Assembly (NCBI GenBank): GCA_001464455.1
Contig: LNEI01000028.1
Location: forward strand, 1-64,000
Length of the DNA: 64,000 nt
DNA from: Acidobacteria bacterium Ga0077534
GTDB taxonomy: Bacteria; Acidobacteriota; Blastocatellia; Pyrinomonadales; Pyrinomonadaceae
Reading direction: 5' to 3'
Positions 8,127 through 16,661 of the stretch are shown one piece after another. The position numbers and the translations under genes are program-made. Under the pieces are notes generated by a model that saw only the letters and a list, made by a program, of their open reading frames with translations, was not told where the DNA came from and searched no databases. Within the stretch, counting starts at the first letter, position 1; every line of letters begins with the position of its first letter.

Positions 8127-10232
8127 TTAACTGGTGACGCCGAAGATCGGCTTATATTCGGTCACCTTGTTTATCTCCTCATCGTCGGGGTCGGCGATAT
8201 CTTTTCGCACGAGCAGGACCAAATTCACACCGGGCCTCAAGGGGTAGACGCCGGCATACTTATAATGGGTCGAATATCGCTGGATCATCGCCGCATCCTG
8301 ATCATTCTTCTTTGCGACGATCATCTCGGCAGTACTGGCATCAACCAATGAGCCGTGAAAATTGGCTTTGTAAGGAGCAAAATACCATGTAAGCGGCCAG
8401 TAATCAGGCGAGACGATCTCGATCGTTGCCTCTTTTCCCTTGCCGCTTTTTGCAGCGTAACGCTCCACTTCGCTAACCAGATCCAGCATGCCGCGGCGCG
8501 AATGCGCATAGACGTAGGGCATGTCTTCATCGTCGTACCGAACGAAATTGTGCGAATACGTTTGGTATGAAAGAAGGACTGTCCCGATCAAAGCGAGTGC
8601 CACGGACGCGTATTTTTGGCGATCGCTCCCGGAGGTGAACATCTGCCCGAGCCCGTATCCGGCGGCGATGCACATAGGCAGCAGGAAACTCAGCATCAGC
8701 CAAGGCGTCTTATAAGGAATTATTGAATACGCCATCAAGAGGCCCAGCGCCCAAAAGCCGGTGAAAATGGCAAATTTATGCTTCCCTTTCATCAACGCGA
8801 TCAATCCGCCGAGTACCGAAAACACCAGGATCGGAGCTTCGATCTCGATGCCCCATTTTACATATCCCAGGTAGCCGCTCTGCGTATGATCTTTGTTCCC
8901 CGTCTTCGTCCAGATGGCATAGGCTTCGAACGCCCGTGAGATGCCTTCGGCGAATGTGAAGAAAGAAGAGAAAAACAAGACACTGACGTAAATGAACGCC
9001 GTTGCGACCCCCGCACCGATGACGATCATCTGCGAGTTGTCTCCGAGGCCCCGTCGGAAGTTGCTCCACGTTGGATCGACCGGTTCGGCAAACTCAGTCT
9101 TGTTCTCTTTCCTCAGGTCTGACAGGAAAATGCCCCAAGCAACAACAGCCGCGATAACGGTGAAGATGACCAGGTAAAAGGCAAAGCTCTCGGCCGGTTT
9201 ATTCGGCGTGAAAAAGTTCTCGTTCAGGAACTTCCACGCCGCCGAAAGGCTCTCGCTCTTAAAAAGGGCGGTAGCTAAGATAATGCCGTGTACTGCCAAC
9301 AAAATGCCCCACCAATTCTGTTGAAAAGCCCGGCTTTCTCTTATCTGCTTCCAGATCCACACGCTGAGACATGCGATCAGCATCGTACCGATAGTAATAA
9401 AAGCGGTCTCCTTGGTAGCGAAGAAAAGCGCGACCGATGCCGATGCGAGGATCAGGTATAACGGCCGGCCTTCATCCCACGTTAGCAAGCGTTGAATCAG
9501 GTAATAGGTCAGGCCGGCTGCCCCGAGAAAAAGTGAGATCCGTGCTATGAAGAGGACGTTGTCATTATCACCGCCAATCAGCTTTGCGATCCGTAGCGCG
9601 AATGGCGACAAACAGGTAAATAAGAGCACGCCCATCCACGCAATCGCCCCCGGACCTGCACGTCGCTTTTCGATAAAAAAGAGTACCGAAAGGACTATCG
9701 CAAGACTCAAAAAAACAAAGAATATCTCGTGAATAAAGTATCGTGAGATATAGACCATCCCCGGCGAAAGAGCTACGAACAAGGCTGCGACGAGCGTCCC
9801 AACCTTGCCGATGTAGTTCTTCAAATAGAGCACCAGAATCACCATGAGCACGCCGAAGATAGCCATGCTAACCCGAACGGGTATGGTTTCGAGGCCAAAC
9901 AACTTAGCAAAAGTTAGCGAGATGTAATAGAGCGTCGGGCCGTGATAGTTATCTGGTTGATACTTGTAAATGCCATCCTTAAACAGAGTCGTTAAGAAAA
10001 ATCCGTTTACACCCTCATCGTGATGAAAGGGCTTAAGCCCGAGCATGAAGAAGCGCAAAAACGCCGATATTGCCACGATCACAGCCGAGCATCCAAGCCA
10101 AACGTAGTCTCTTTCCCCACTCGCACTTAGTGGTTCAGGAGCGGGGTCGAGAGACCTTTCTACTATTCCATCGTCGGGAGCGTTCTCTGCTGCCTCGATC
10201 TCTGCGGGTTTGTTTTTCTTCTTCTTTGCCAT
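8127..10232 (-). CDS. TIGR03663/Agl23-type GT-C membrane protein
   Basis: A charged N-terminal tail (MAKKKKNK) precedes about a dozen transmembrane helices. The loop after the first helix carries H70-H71-D72-E73 in LKPFHHDEGVNGFF, the acidic lumenal motif of the PMT/ArnT-like GT-C superfamily, followed by YHGPTLYYISL. This combination is typical of the TIGR03663 family named after archaeal Agl23. The C-terminal soluble domain contains a TWYFAPYKANFHGS segment. The family is thought to transfer sugars from lipid carriers at the outer face of the membrane; neither donor nor acceptor is known here. The next gene downstream on the minus strand is transcribed separately; the one upstream (10238-12223) ends 5 bases before this start, so the two form an operon. 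Confidence 0.8.
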   Translation of the reverse strand: MAKKKKNKPAEIEAAENAPDDGIVERSLDPAPEPLSASGERDYVWLGCSAVIVAISAFLRFFMLGLKPFHHDEGVNGFFLTTLFKDGIYKYQPDNYHGPTLYYISLTFAKLFGLETIPVRVSMAIFGVLMVILVLYLKNYIGKVGTLVAALFVALSPGMVYISRYFIHEIFFVFLSLAIVLSVLFFIEKRRAGPGAIAWMGVLLFTCLSPFALRIAKLIGGDNDNVLFIARISLFLGAAGLTYYLIQRLLTWDEGRPLYLILASASVALFFATKETAFITIGTMLIACLSVWIWKQIRESRAFQQNWWGILLAVHGIILATALFKSESLSAAWKFLNENFFTPNKPAESFAFYLVIFTVIAAVVAWGIFLSDLRKENKTEFAEPVDPTWSNFRRGLGDNSQMIVIGAGVATAFIYVSVLFFSSFFTFAEGISRAFEAYAIWTKTGNKDHTQSGYLGYVKWGIEIEAPILVFSVLGGLIALMKGKHKFAIFTGFWALGLLMAYSIIPYKTPWLMLSFLLPMCIAAGYGLGQMFTSGSDRQKYASVALALIGTVLLSYQTYSHNFVRYDDEDMPYVYAHSRRGMLDLVSEVERYAAKSGKGKEATIEIVSPDYWPLTWYFAPYKANFHGSLVDASTAEMIVAKKNDQDAAMIQRYSTHYKYAGVYPLRPGVNLVLLVRKDIADPDDEEINKVTEYKPIFGVTS

Positions 10233-10237
10233 CGTTA

Positions 10238-12223
10238 CTACTTTACTTTGTATACACGGTATTGCCCGGCTTCGGCTACGACCGGAAACTTCTTAAAGAA
10301 CTCTTCGTTTGCTTTTAGGGTGTTGCGTTCCTCGTGCGTAAAGATCACGTAATCGACATTATATTGAGCAAGGAGAGTATCTGCCAAAGCCGCTCCGCTG
10401 TATATCTGCCGCACGTCTGCCTCGCGGGGCCCGTAATCTATACCATGCGAAGCAAGGTGTCCGCTGTAACGCATTACCGATTGACGCCCTGAAAGAACCA
10501 CGGGGGAGTTGTAGGTCGGAGCATTAAGGAATATTGCTTTTGGATCAGTCTTCTGCCTGATCTGTTCGGCGATCCGAACGGCATCGGGTTCAAAAACCCC
10601 GTACTTGATCTGACCGGAAACGGTTCGCCATACGTCGAGTGACCCCGAAGCAATAAGGACAAATACCGCGGCTCCGGCGACTATCTTAAAGAGCCTCGAC
10701 TGCTCCCATGCCCAGGCAATGGCGATCGCTACAAAGGGCAAAGTGCCCGCAAACCAGTAGATCAGGATCTTGATATTATCCCATTCCCAAGGGGCCAATT
10801 TCGCACTGTTCGATATTACGAAGAGGAAAATGAAAGGGATATAGAAAAGCACGAGCGTCAGCCTCAACCCTGCTTTTGACTCTTCCTCTTTTTCGAACAG
10901 CTTGCCACGCTTCAGATATATCCAAATCCCCACGGCCAGGAGAGGGAAGACGAGTCCGGTATTCGTGAACCAGAACCAAAGAAAACCACTCTCACGTTTA
11001 TCCCATCCGAAGAACCAGTCGAAGAACTTTGTCGTTTCAGTCGCCGTTCCTGTCATTAGCCATACAAGCTCGGGGATCGCGATCACCGCAGTTCCAATTC
11101 CGAAAGCTATCCACTTGATCCACTGATCGGGCCGCATCGCGAACAGGAATGCAGTTACGAGGAAGAGCACCACAAGACTGTGCATGTGGATGAGCGGAAG
11201 CGTACCTGCCAGGAGCCCGGCCGCTAAGGCAGGGCCGCCGACCTTGATCAGCCTCGATCTCAGGTCCGGATCAGTATCGGTTGTCGCATCCTCTGACTTC
11301 GCCCGTGGGCAGGCAAAGACACGCCATAGATACCCAAGTACGAGTAGGGTCAGCGGCATTCCGAGCAGCAGACTCCGCTGCGTCATGAACAGTACGACCA
11401 GCGAGTTTCCCCATCGATACTTGTCGTTGATCGTATAATCTCGCGGCAGGGCCATCAGAAAGTCGTAGAGCCCTTTGCCGGATGCCGAGAGGTCGCTGCT
11501 CATCGCAATAAAGCCGAGGCCGCCGCTTAGGAACAAGAGTACCGGTGCGATACGCCCTGCCAGCTTGCTGCCGGTTATAGTGGCGACAAAGCTTTCGAAT
11601 ATCACGAAGAGCGAGAACGCCCATGCCACGTTCTGTACGAACATCGCACTTATTACGTCAGCCCCGAGCTTAACGTAAACCGCACTCAGCAGATCCGCAA
11701 TGAACGGGTATGTATACTTTGCACCTGCCCATGAGGGATTGACGACCGGGAAGTTATTGGCTTCTGTAAAGCTAAAGATCGTACCGAGATGATAGGGAAG
11801 ATCTCCGAGGTTCTGCGAACCGCCGGTTTGTATGGCGCCGCTCGCCATGAACATCGTCCGGTCGAAGAAGAGCCAGAAAAGTAGGAAGAATCCGGCGTAG
11901 TATGCGAAACGCTTTGCTTTTGCAAGGTTTGCTCCCTGCATCGAGCCTTTTGCCTTAGCCCAGTCGTTGAGGAACTTCTTTCTAATGGCGGCGTCTCTCA
12001 TTACGGCCAGCGGTGCCAGCGTGACCGCAACCGCGACGAGGAGGACCGGAACAGTAAAGCCGCCTATCGAGGCAAGAAGGAACGCTGCGAGGCCGAGTAT
12101 CACCGAGCCGATGATCGTGCCCGCCGAGAGTCGCCACAGCAATGTCTTCTCTCTAGCGACGAGATATGTCAGCGGCAGGCCGCCTATTGCGGTCATGGCT
12201 ATCAGGATCAGGGCAATGATCAT
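10238..12223 (-). CDS. Multi-pass membrane protein, GT-C glycosyltransferase-like
   Basis: The protein has roughly 14 hydrophobic helices and a C-terminal soluble domain of about 110 residues with a nucleotide-binding-like pattern (AEQIRQKTDPKAIFLNAPTY ... YNVDYVIFTHEE). A lumenal loop has D141-L-P-Y-H145, placed like the acidic motif of GT-C sugar transferases. The end resembles the C-terminal region of several YfhO/DUF2298-like membrane proteins. I cannot assign a substrate. It ends 5 bases before the Agl23-like gene, which supports a joint role in glycan or glycolipid assembly. Confidence 0.65.
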   Translation of the reverse strand: MIIALILIAMTAIGGLPLTYLVAREKTLLWRLSAGTIIGSVILGLAAFLLASIGGFTVPVLLVAVAVTLAPLAVMRDAAIRKKFLNDWAKAKGSMQGANLAKAKRFAYYAGFFLLFWLFFDRTMFMASGAIQTGGSQNLGDLPYHLGTIFSFTEANNFPVVNPSWAGAKYTYPFIADLLSAVYVKLGADVISAMFVQNVAWAFSLFVIFESFVATITGSKLAGRIAPVLLFLSGGLGFIAMSSDLSASGKGLYDFLMALPRDYTINDKYRWGNSLVVLFMTQRSLLLGMPLTLLVLGYLWRVFACPRAKSEDATTDTDPDLRSRLIKVGGPALAAGLLAGTLPLIHMHSLVVLFLVTAFLFAMRPDQWIKWIAFGIGTAVIAIPELVWLMTGTATETTKFFDWFFGWDKRESGFLWFWFTNTGLVFPLLAVGIWIYLKRGKLFEKEEESKAGLRLTLVLFYIPFIFLFVISNSAKLAPWEWDNIKILIYWFAGTLPFVAIAIAWAWEQSRLFKIVAGAAVFVLIASGSLDVWRTVSGQIKYGVFEPDAVRIAEQIRQKTDPKAIFLNAPTYNSPVVLSGRQSVMRYSGHLASHGIDYGPREADVRQIYSGAALADTLLAQYNVDYVIFTHEERNTLKANEEFFKKFPVVAEAGQYRVYKVK

Positions 12224-12287
12224 ACTTGTCGGTGCTGGCGAACCAGAATCAAATTACCTACTTTACCCGCAAAACTCAACACTTCTG

Positions 12288-13832
12288 CTACTCCCATTCG
12301 ATCGTACTAGGGGGTTTCGATGAGATATCGTAAACCACTCGGTTTATACCTCGCACCTCAGAGGTGATCCGCGACGAGACCTTCGCGAGAAGGTCGTGCG
12401 GCAACCTCGCCCAGTCGGCGGTCATGCCGTCGGTCGAGGTGACCGCCCGAATAGCGACCGTCTTTTCGTAGGTTCGGAAGTCGCCCATCACGCCTACCGA
12501 CTGGATGGGGAGCAGCACGGCAAATGCTTGCCATACCTCACCATATACCCCGAAGTTGTGCAGCTCCTCGATAAATATCTTGTCGGCCTTCTGCAGCAGC
12601 TCGACCTTCTCGGGTGTGATATCGCCGAGGATGCGAACGCCGAGGCCCGGGCCGGGGAAAGGATGTCGCTGCAGTATCTCATCCGGGATACCGAGGTCCT
12701 TGCCGATCAGCCTTACTTCATCCTTGAACAGCTCGCGGAGCGGTTCGATGAGCTTGAGGTTCATCTTCTCGGGCAGGCCGCCGACGTTGTGATGCGATTT
12801 GATCGTCACAGACGAGCCTCGCAGGCTGACCGATTCTATAACGTCTGGGTAGAGCGTGCCCTGGACAAGCCATTTCACATCGCCTATCCGCTTAGCCTCA
12901 GTATCAAAGACGTCAATGAACTTTGCACCTATCGCCTTTCGCTTCTTCTCAGGATCGACCACGTCGGCTAGCACCTTGTAAAACTCGGTCGATGCATCGA
13001 CGCCGGTGACATTGAGATGAAGATTGTTCTTGTATACGTCGAGCGTGTCTTCGAACTCCCTATATCTCAGGAGGCCGTTGTTTACGAATATGCAGTGCTG
13101 GCGGTCGCCTATCGCTTCTTGTACAAGCACCGCCGCGACGGTCGAATCTACGCCGCCCGAAAGTCCGCAGACGACCCTATCGTCAGGGCCGACGATCTGG
13201 CGTATCTTCTCGACCTCTTCCGTTATGAACTGTGCCGGCGTCCAATCGCCTTTACAGCCGCAGATACGGAAGATGAAGTTCCTTAAGACCTCTTTTCCGA
13301 GCGGGGTGTGAGCGACCTCGGGGTGGAACTGCACGCAGTAGATACCGCGTTCATCGTTCTCCATTGCGGTTATCACGTCGCCGGTCGTAGCGGTCTTGCG
13401 AAAGCCGGGCGGAACGTCGGTTACGTGATCGCCGTGGCTCATCCACGCGTCCAGCTCGAAAGGCATCTCGTCAAAGAGGCGTGTCGCACCGCTGAGAACC
13501 TTGACCTTGGCGTGGCCGTATTCGCGACGCATCGCGGGTTCGTTCCGTCCGCCGAGGTCGACGGCGACCATTTGCATCCCGTAGCAGATGCCGAGGATCG
13601 GTACATCGATCTTGTCGTAGAACCCCGCCTCGACTCGCGGTGCATCCTCATCCGTCACGCTCGACGGGCCGCCGGAGAGTATCACGCCTTTCGGCTTTCT
13701 GGCCGCTATCTTGTCGGCCGCCAGGTGGAACGGGTGTATCTCGCAATAGACTCCCTGCTCGCGAACCCGCCGGGCGATCAGTTGGGTATACTGCGAGCCA
13801 AAATCGAGGATGATGATTACTTCGTGCTGCAA
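12288..13832 (-). CDS. guaA: GMP synthase (glutamine-hydrolysing)
   Basis: It converts XMP, ATP and glutamine to GMP in purine synthesis, in the cytoplasm. The N-terminal class I glutamine amidotransferase has the nucleophile C83 in GICYGMQ with H170 and E172 in FHPEV. The ATP pyrophosphatase P-loop is S225-GGVDS-230. The C-terminal dimerisation domain ends in the family signature PPSTIEWE. The full length of 514 residues is normal. The start is a TTG at 13832, supported by a GGAGA site 8 bases upstream. A TATAAT hexamer at 13868-13873 on the minus strand is a candidate -10 box. Confidence 0.97.
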   Translation of the reverse strand: MQHEVIIILDFGSQYTQLIARRVREQGVYCEIHPFHLAADKIAARKPKGVILSGGPSSVTDEDAPRVEAGFYDKIDVPILGICYGMQMVAVDLGGRNEPAMRREYGHAKVKVLSGATRLFDEMPFELDAWMSHGDHVTDVPPGFRKTATTGDVITAMENDERGIYCVQFHPEVAHTPLGKEVLRNFIFRICGCKGDWTPAQFITEEVEKIRQIVGPDDRVVCGLSGGVDSTVAAVLVQEAIGDRQHCIFVNNGLLRYREFEDTLDVYKNNLHLNVTGVDASTEFYKVLADVVDPEKKRKAIGAKFIDVFDTEAKRIGDVKWLVQGTLYPDVIESVSLRGSSVTIKSHHNVGGLPEKMNLKLIEPLRELFKDEVRLIGKDLGIPDEILQRHPFPGPGLGVRILGDITPEKVELLQKADKIFIEELHNFGVYGEVWQAFAVLLPIQSVGVMGDFRTYEKTVAIRAVTSTDGMTADWARLPHDLLAKVSSRITSEVRGINRVVYDISSKPPSTIEWE

Positions 13833-13867
13833 ATCTTATCTCTCCGCATGTCGATTTCGAATCCGTA

Positions 13868-13873
13868 ATTATA
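13868..13873 (-). promoter_or_regulatory. Candidate -10 box of guaA
   Basis: The minus strand reads TATAAT here, 35 bases before the TTG start of guaA. The expected -35 position reads TCGGTC or similar, a weak match, so only the -10 element is supported. No guanine riboswitch fold is apparent in the short leader. Confidence 0.4.
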
Positions 13874-13907
13874 ACCGCACGTTCCGTTTTGACCGAAACC
13901 CGTATTG

Positions 13908-14324
13908 TCAGCTCTTTCTGACATGCTCCACTGACTCGGTGACCAGCGTTTCGAGTATCGACATATCTATGTCGGTTAGCCGTTTCACGTACAGACACGA
14001 TTTGCCCGTCTTGTGCTTGCCGAGTGAGGCGAGCAGCTCGTCGTATCGGGCGAAGCCATCCATGATATAGAGCGTCAGGCTGCCTTTCCTTGGCGAGAAG
14101 CCTGTGATCATCCAGTCCAGCTCGCGGCCTGAGTCGTATTTGAGCGTTCGTGAACCGAAGCCGATGATCGCCGGGCCCCACATCTTCGCCGGTTCGCCCG
14201 TGACCCGCTGCATCAGGTCGAGGATGACTAGGCTGTCTTCCCGCTGCTGCTCGTCTGCGACCGAATTTAGGAATGCCACCGGATCGGCATCATTCTCTTT
14301 CGTTTTCAGTTCTACTTTTGCCAT
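13908..14324 (-). CDS. DUF1801 (YdhG-like) protein
   Basis: A 138-residue cytoplasmic protein with the DUF1801 pattern: DSLVILDLMQRVTGEPAKMW, GPAIIGFGSRTLKY, FSPRKGSLTLYIMDGF and the terminal GKHKTGKSCLYVKRLTDID. The fold is YdhG-like and the biochemical role is unknown. GGAGA lies 6 bases upstream of the ATG. It is divergent from rpiB, with 50 bases between the starts, so the two promoters must overlap or lie back to back. Confidence 0.85.
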   Translation of the reverse strand: MAKVELKTKENDADPVAFLNSVADEQQREDSLVILDLMQRVTGEPAKMWGPAIIGFGSRTLKYDSGRELDWMITGFSPRKGSLTLYIMDGFARYDELLASLGKHKTGKSCLYVKRLTDIDMSILETLVTESVEHVRKS

Positions 14325-14374
14325 TCAATGTCTCCTGTTTTCGGCCACGGCTTGGATGGTCTAAAATCTAGAGT

Positions 14375-14821
14375 ATGAAGATCGCAATTGCCGCTGACCA
14401 CGCTGGTTTCGAGGAAAAGGAAAACATCAAATCCACGCTCGACGAGATCGGTGTCGAATATACCGACATGGGCACCGACTCGGCCGATTCCGTCGACTAT
14501 CCCGACTATGCTCGCAAGGTGGCCGAGGCCGTCGCTCGGGGCGAGTACGAACAGGGTTTGCTCGTATGCGGTTCGGGTACCGGAATGGCGATCTCGGCAA
14601 ATAAGGTTCGCGGAGTTCGTGCCGCTGTCGCCTGGAACGCCGAGACTGCGAGCCTCGCCCGCCGGCATAACAACGCTAACGTCCTCGCCATCGGTGCCAG
14701 AACCTCGCCTGCGGGAACCATTCCTGACATCGTGAAGGCTTGGTTCGCGGCTGATTTCGAAGGCGGCCGCCACGGCAACCGCGTCGATAAGATCACTGGT
14801 ATCGAAACGAGTTGCCTTTGA
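14375..14821 (+). CDS. rpiB: Ribose 5-phosphate isomerase B
   Basis: It interconverts ribose 5-phosphate and ribulose 5-phosphate in the pentose phosphate pathway. RpiB/LacA hallmarks are present: the opening IAIAADHAGFEEKE, the catalytic C65 in GLLVCGSGTGMAISANK and the ASLARRHNNANVLAIGAR segment with its phosphate-binding H and R. Length 148 is normal. It starts at an ATG opposite the DUF1801 gene. The alternative LacA/AllB assignment is unlikely outside sugar operons. Confidence 0.93.
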   Translation: MKIAIAADHAGFEEKENIKSTLDEIGVEYTDMGTDSADSVDYPDYARKVAEAVARGEYEQGLLVCGSGTGMAISANKVRGVRAAVAWNAETASLARRHNNANVLAIGARTSPAGTIPDIVKAWFAADFEGGRHGNRVDKITGIETSCL

Positions 14822-14854
14822 TCGGGCTCCTATTATCCTCCTGCCTTTATAGAG

Positions 14855-15040
14855 TTATCCCCGCTTCTTGTCCGGTCTTGGCTTGATCGCGGTGCTCGTT
14901 CGCGGCGTCACGGCTGAGGCGACGAGATCCTCGGTCGACTGTGATTCCCTTTCGGTCTTGCTTGTCAACAGTTTTGAGTTGCTGACGATTCGTTTTGCGG
15001 CTTTTGCCGCCTTGCTCGGTCGTTTCGTTGGTTTGGTCAT
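14855..15040 (-). CDS. Small basic protein translationally coupled to mnmA
   Basis: A 61-residue lysine/arginine-rich protein ([20 protein letters not shown] at the N-terminus, ending KPRPDKKRG). Its ATG shares one base with the mnmA stop codon (TAATG), and an AGGAAAAG site lies in the end of mnmA, so it is probably translated by coupling. The composition, with a K/A/P-rich head and a neutral S/T-rich middle, resembles nucleic-acid-binding histone-H1-like or ribosome-associated tails, but there is no recognisable domain. The function is unknown. A longer frame back to 15067 lies inside mnmA and is less likely. Confidence 0.5.
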   Translation of the reverse strand: MTKPTKRPSKAAKAAKRIVSNSKLLTSKTERESQSTEDLVASAVTPRTSTAIKPRPDKKRG

Positions 15041-16158
15041 TACTTTTCCTCGTTCCTTATTATCCATCCGCCGCCGACTACTTCGTCGCCGTCGTAAAAT
15101 ATCGTCGCCTGACCCGGCGTGATCGCCCGCTGCGGCTCATCGAAAACGATGCGTGCCCGCTCGCCCGGCAGAGCGTGTATAGTCGCCTGAGCTGGATCGT
15201 GGCGATAGCGTATCTTGACCTGCGCCCTGACGGGTTCCGTTGGCGTGTCGAAGGCTATCCAGTTCACACCGCGCGCCGTAAACTCCATCGCCTCAAGCTC
15301 ATCTTCCTCGCCGACGATTATCTGATTGCGTGCCCGCTCGATCTGAATTACGTACAGCGGTTTCTCATGAGCGATGCCGAGCCCGCGACGCTGGCCGATC
15401 GTGTAGCGGTGAATTCCGGTATGTGTACCGAGCGTTTCGCCGGTCGTGCTCACGATCTCGCCGCCCTCGGGGAGTTCGTCGGAGCGGCCTTCGTGGTCGA
15501 GGTAGCGGTCGATGAACTCGCTGTACTTGCCGTCCGGCACGAAACAGATCTCCTGCGATTCCTGCTTTTCGGCGGTGTAAAGATTGGCCCCGCGAGCGAT
15601 ATCGCGAACCTCTTCCTTTTCCATTTCGCCGAGAGGAAAATATGACCTCGAAAGCTGTTCCTGATTCAGTTCCCAGAGGAAATACGTCTGGTCTTTCCAG
15701 CGGTTGGTCGAGCGAAACAGGCGGTAACGGTTCGCCGCTTCGTCATAGATCACGCGGGCGTAATGCCCGGTCGCGACCTTGTCACAGCCCAAGCTTATGG
15801 CCATCTTGTCGAGAGAGGCGAATTTCAGCCTCGAGTTGCACGCCACGCACGGGATCGGAGTTTCGCCGCTCAGGTAGCTTTCGACGAAAGGCTCGACGAC
15901 GTCGCGTTCGAAGTCCTTTTCGAGATTGAGCACGTAAAACGGAAACCCAAGCGACTCAGCCACGCGGCGTGCGTCATATACATCATCCAGCGAGCAGCAA
16001 CGCGACGGCAACGGGTCGCCGTTCTCATCGGTCGAAATCCCTCGACGCTGGTTCCAGAGCTGCATCGTAAACCCGACCAGCTCGTGCCCCTCATCCTTTA
16101 GCAGAGCCGCCGCCGCCGAACTATCGACCCCACCGCTCATTGCTACCGCGATCTTCAT
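15040..16158 (-). CDS. mnmA: tRNA-specific 2-thiouridylase MnmA
   Basis: It adds sulfur to U34 of tRNA-Lys, -Glu and -Gln, working on the same wobble base as the mnmE and mnmG products also encoded in this window. The PP-loop is [12 protein letters not shown] at the start. The catalytic pair is the Cys in [13 protein letters not shown] and the Cys in [22 protein letters not shown] and [11 protein letters not shown] are the conserved tRNA-binding strands. I chose the ATG at 16158 because the family begins [10 protein letters not shown]; 16 residues upstream in frame are not conserved. 372 residues is a normal length. Confidence 0.95.
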   Translation of the reverse strand: MKIAVAMSGGVDSSAAAALLKDEGHELVGFTMQLWNQRRGISTDENGDPLPSRCCSLDDVYDARRVAESLGFPFYVLNLEKDFERDVVEPFVESYLSGETPIPCVACNSRLKFASLDKMAISLGCDKVATGHYARVIYDEAANRYRLFRSTNRWKDQTYFLWELNQEQLSRSYFPLGEMEKEEVRDIARGANLYTAEKQESQEICFVPDGKYSEFIDRYLDHEGRSDELPEGGEIVSTTGETLGTHTGIHRYTIGQRRGLGIAHEKPLYVIQIERARNQIIVGEEDELEAMEFTARGVNWIAFDTPTEPVRAQVKIRYRHDPAQATIHALPGERARIVFDEPQRAITPGQATIFYDGDEVVGGGWIIRNEEK

Positions 16159-16236
16159 ACTTATTAGTATATCGCAATGGGATCGCGATCCGACTCTGGT
16201 TGCCAAAAGTACGACCAGTTGTCTACCACGCTCCCT

Positions 16237-16458
16237 GTCGCCAACGGCGACAAATATTAAAGCCTAGGGTGGAATGAGCGATAGCGAATGCAACCCTAGG
16301 TAAGTCCCAATCATAGGTTCGGCTCGCTGAAGGCGAGCAATCGGCTCGCAGCAGTTTATTCGTCCCCTTCAGGGACGCCGCGATCTAACGGCAAGACCTA
16401 GGGTTCCGCTCGACGACTCGCTGCACCCTAGGCTTTAATATTTGTCGCCGTTGGCGAC
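16237..16458. repeat. 222-bp palindromic element with 35-bp perfect terminal inverted repeats
   Basis: Bases 16237-16271 and 16424-16458 are exact reverse complements over 35 bases. Each outer end is itself a hairpin (GTCGCC-AAC-GGCGAC). The interior holds further stems: CTCGC/GCGAG near 16323-16337 and CGTCCC/GGGACG near 16361-16377, plus extra CCTAGG copies. There is no open reading frame. The architecture is that of a MITE or a REPIN-like non-autonomous element; no target-site duplication is evident. It occupies most of the 503-base gap between mnmA and the ATPase gene. Confidence 0.75.
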
Positions 16459-16501
16459 GTTAACTCGAACGAGGCTCTTGATGATTCAATTTTCAAAGAT
16501 C

Positions 16502-16598
16502 TGTCCCACATGGGACACGGCGGGACGGTCGCTGGGTCGGCGTAAATTATTAATAATAAACCATTTATCGCTGACCCTCCGTCTTGTCCCACTGTCCC
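16502..16598. promoter_or_regulatory. TGTCCC repeat array and AT-rich stretch upstream of the ATPase gene
   Basis: TGTCCC-ACAT-GGGACA forms an inverted pair at 16502-16517, followed by GGGAC at 16522-16526. Two direct TGTCCC copies lie at 16585 and 16593. Between them is an AT-rich run with TAAATTATTAATAATAAA. This is either a multi-site operator or an iteron plus unwinding-element arrangement. The sites lie 65-160 bases upstream of the ATPase start. Confidence 0.4.
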
Positions 16599-16633
16599 GC
16601 ATAGATTTAAATTGTGTTTCTTTCATAAAACAC

Positions 16634-16661
16634 TTGACTATTATTGCAACGTATGTAAGAT
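16634..16661 (+). promoter_or_regulatory. Candidate sigma70 promoter of the ATPase gene
   Basis: TTGACT at 16634-16639 is followed after 16 bases by TAAGAT at 16656-16661. Transcription would begin at or just past the annotated ATG at 16662, so translation either starts leaderless or uses the in-frame ATG at 16674. No Shine-Dalgarno is visible before either codon. Confidence 0.4.

Noticed and set aside
13868-13907. Guanine riboswitch before guaA
   Set aside because: The leader after the -10 box is only about 30 bases, too short for the purine aptamer, and its conserved loops are absent.
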